From Paraflavitalea pollutisoli (lineage in GTDB: Bacteria > Bacteroidota > Bacteroidia > Chitinophagales > Chitinophagaceae), in assembly GCF_029360705.1 (NCBI RefSeq), contig NZ_JARKMX010000008.1, positions 4,207,144 through 4,271,143 of the forward strand: a stretch of DNA of 64,000 bases, written 5' to 3'. Both the position numbers and the translations under genes were made by a program. Positions 63,902 to 64,000 of the stretch are shown piece by piece. Within the stretch, counting starts at the first letter, position 1; the number at the start of each line of letters is the position of its first letter. The notes beneath the pieces are model-generated. The model saw only the letters and a program-made list of their open reading frames with translations, ran no database searches and had not been told where the DNA came from.

Positions 63902-64000
63902 TGAACCCCAAAAGTTGGACACAGTTAAAAAATTAAGTATTACAGTGATGAGCTCGATATTTTATCGGGCTCATTCCTTTTAGATTGAGTTTGATTCTGT
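63902..64000 (-). mobile_element. End of an IS3-family insertion sequence (runs off the right edge)
   Basis: The element begins near 63902 with TGAACCCCAAAAGTTGGACAC, a typical IS3-family (IS150-like) terminal inverted repeat, followed by the C-terminus of an OrfB transposase on the minus strand. The rest lies outside the window, so the target duplication cannot be checked. Confidence 0.8.
63933..64000 (-). CDS. IS3-family transposase OrfB, C-terminal end only
   Basis: The last 21 codons before TAA read RIKLNLKGMSPIKYRA then HHCNT, matching the conserved end of IS3-family OrfB (DDE integrase), where the RIK-LKGMSP-YR pattern follows the catalytic core. The frame continues to the window edge without a stop. 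The rest of the element, including orfA, is not visible. The hairpin at 63949-63972 is part of this reading frame. Confidence 0.8.
   Translation of the reverse strand, partial: RIKLNLKGMSPIKYRAHHCNT

Overview
This window reads as chromosomal DNA of a Bacteroidota bacterium, most likely Chitinophagaceae. Five signs support this. There is a PorX-type regulator of the type IX secretion system at the left edge. LpxC and FabZ are fused. Bacteroidota families DUF3098, DUF6089 and PSCyt1/DUF1549/DUF1553 are present. Several genes carry the Bacteroidota -7 promoter element TAnnTTTG. Shine-Dalgarno sequences are almost absent. Base composition looks near 50% GC, and about 48 genes fill the window. Most loci are housekeeping or conserved; no prophage, CRISPR array, rRNA or tRNA was found.

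Layout. 1-6.5 kb: porX (partial), then a lipid A block (HD hydrolase, lpxD, lpxC-fabZ, lpxA) ending in a lone ABC ATPase. 6.5-10 kb (minus strand): a secreted protein of unknown role, and a tsaE, ald, membrane-protein series. 10-14.3 kb: copper ATPase and recQ. 14.4-20.2 kb: HerA-like ATPase, GroES-like protein, an OmpR-type regulator, a DUF6089 outer-membrane protein and ruvB. 20.2-21.3 kb: a gene-free 1.1 kb region with repeats. 21.3-24.5 kb: a MarR regulator, an NmrA-like reductase with a matching operator, a small protein and a DUF937/OmpA protein. 24.7-30.2 kb: an M23 peptidase, a tricorn-like S41 protease and a secreted unknown. 30.3-40.3 kb: leuS, ftsX, DUF3098, uppP, MFS, metallo-hydrolase, DUF3108, flippase-like protein and ruvC. 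40.3-46.1 kb: HIT, greA, a hydroxyacid dehydrogenase, an S9 peptidase and a small secreted protein. 46.2-52.2 kb: a three-gene planctomycete-type cytochrome/DUF1501/DUF1553 cluster. 52.5-57.4 kb: a 1645-residue DUF4011-helicase-nuclease-DUF3320 protein with the architecture of the Hhe anti-phage system. 57.6-64 kb: an unknown protein, a MacB/FtsX-type permease, a GH2 beta-galactosidase, and the end of an IS3-family element at the right edge.

Functional threads are envelope building (lipid A, undecaprenyl recycling, FtsX, OmpA/DUF937), recombination and repair (recQ, ruvB, ruvC), and periplasmic or secreted hydrolysis (M23, S41, S9, GH2).

The most unusual signals are four. First, intergenic arrays have a strict 11-bp period but unrelated unit sequences (2737-2772, 3013-3067, 20648-20691, 20966-21020, and an inverted pair at 60861-60984). 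Second, there is the Hhe-type defence gene. Third, a terminator-like hairpin lies inside the greA leader. Fourth, a palindromic operator is shared by the marR-like gene and its neighbour.
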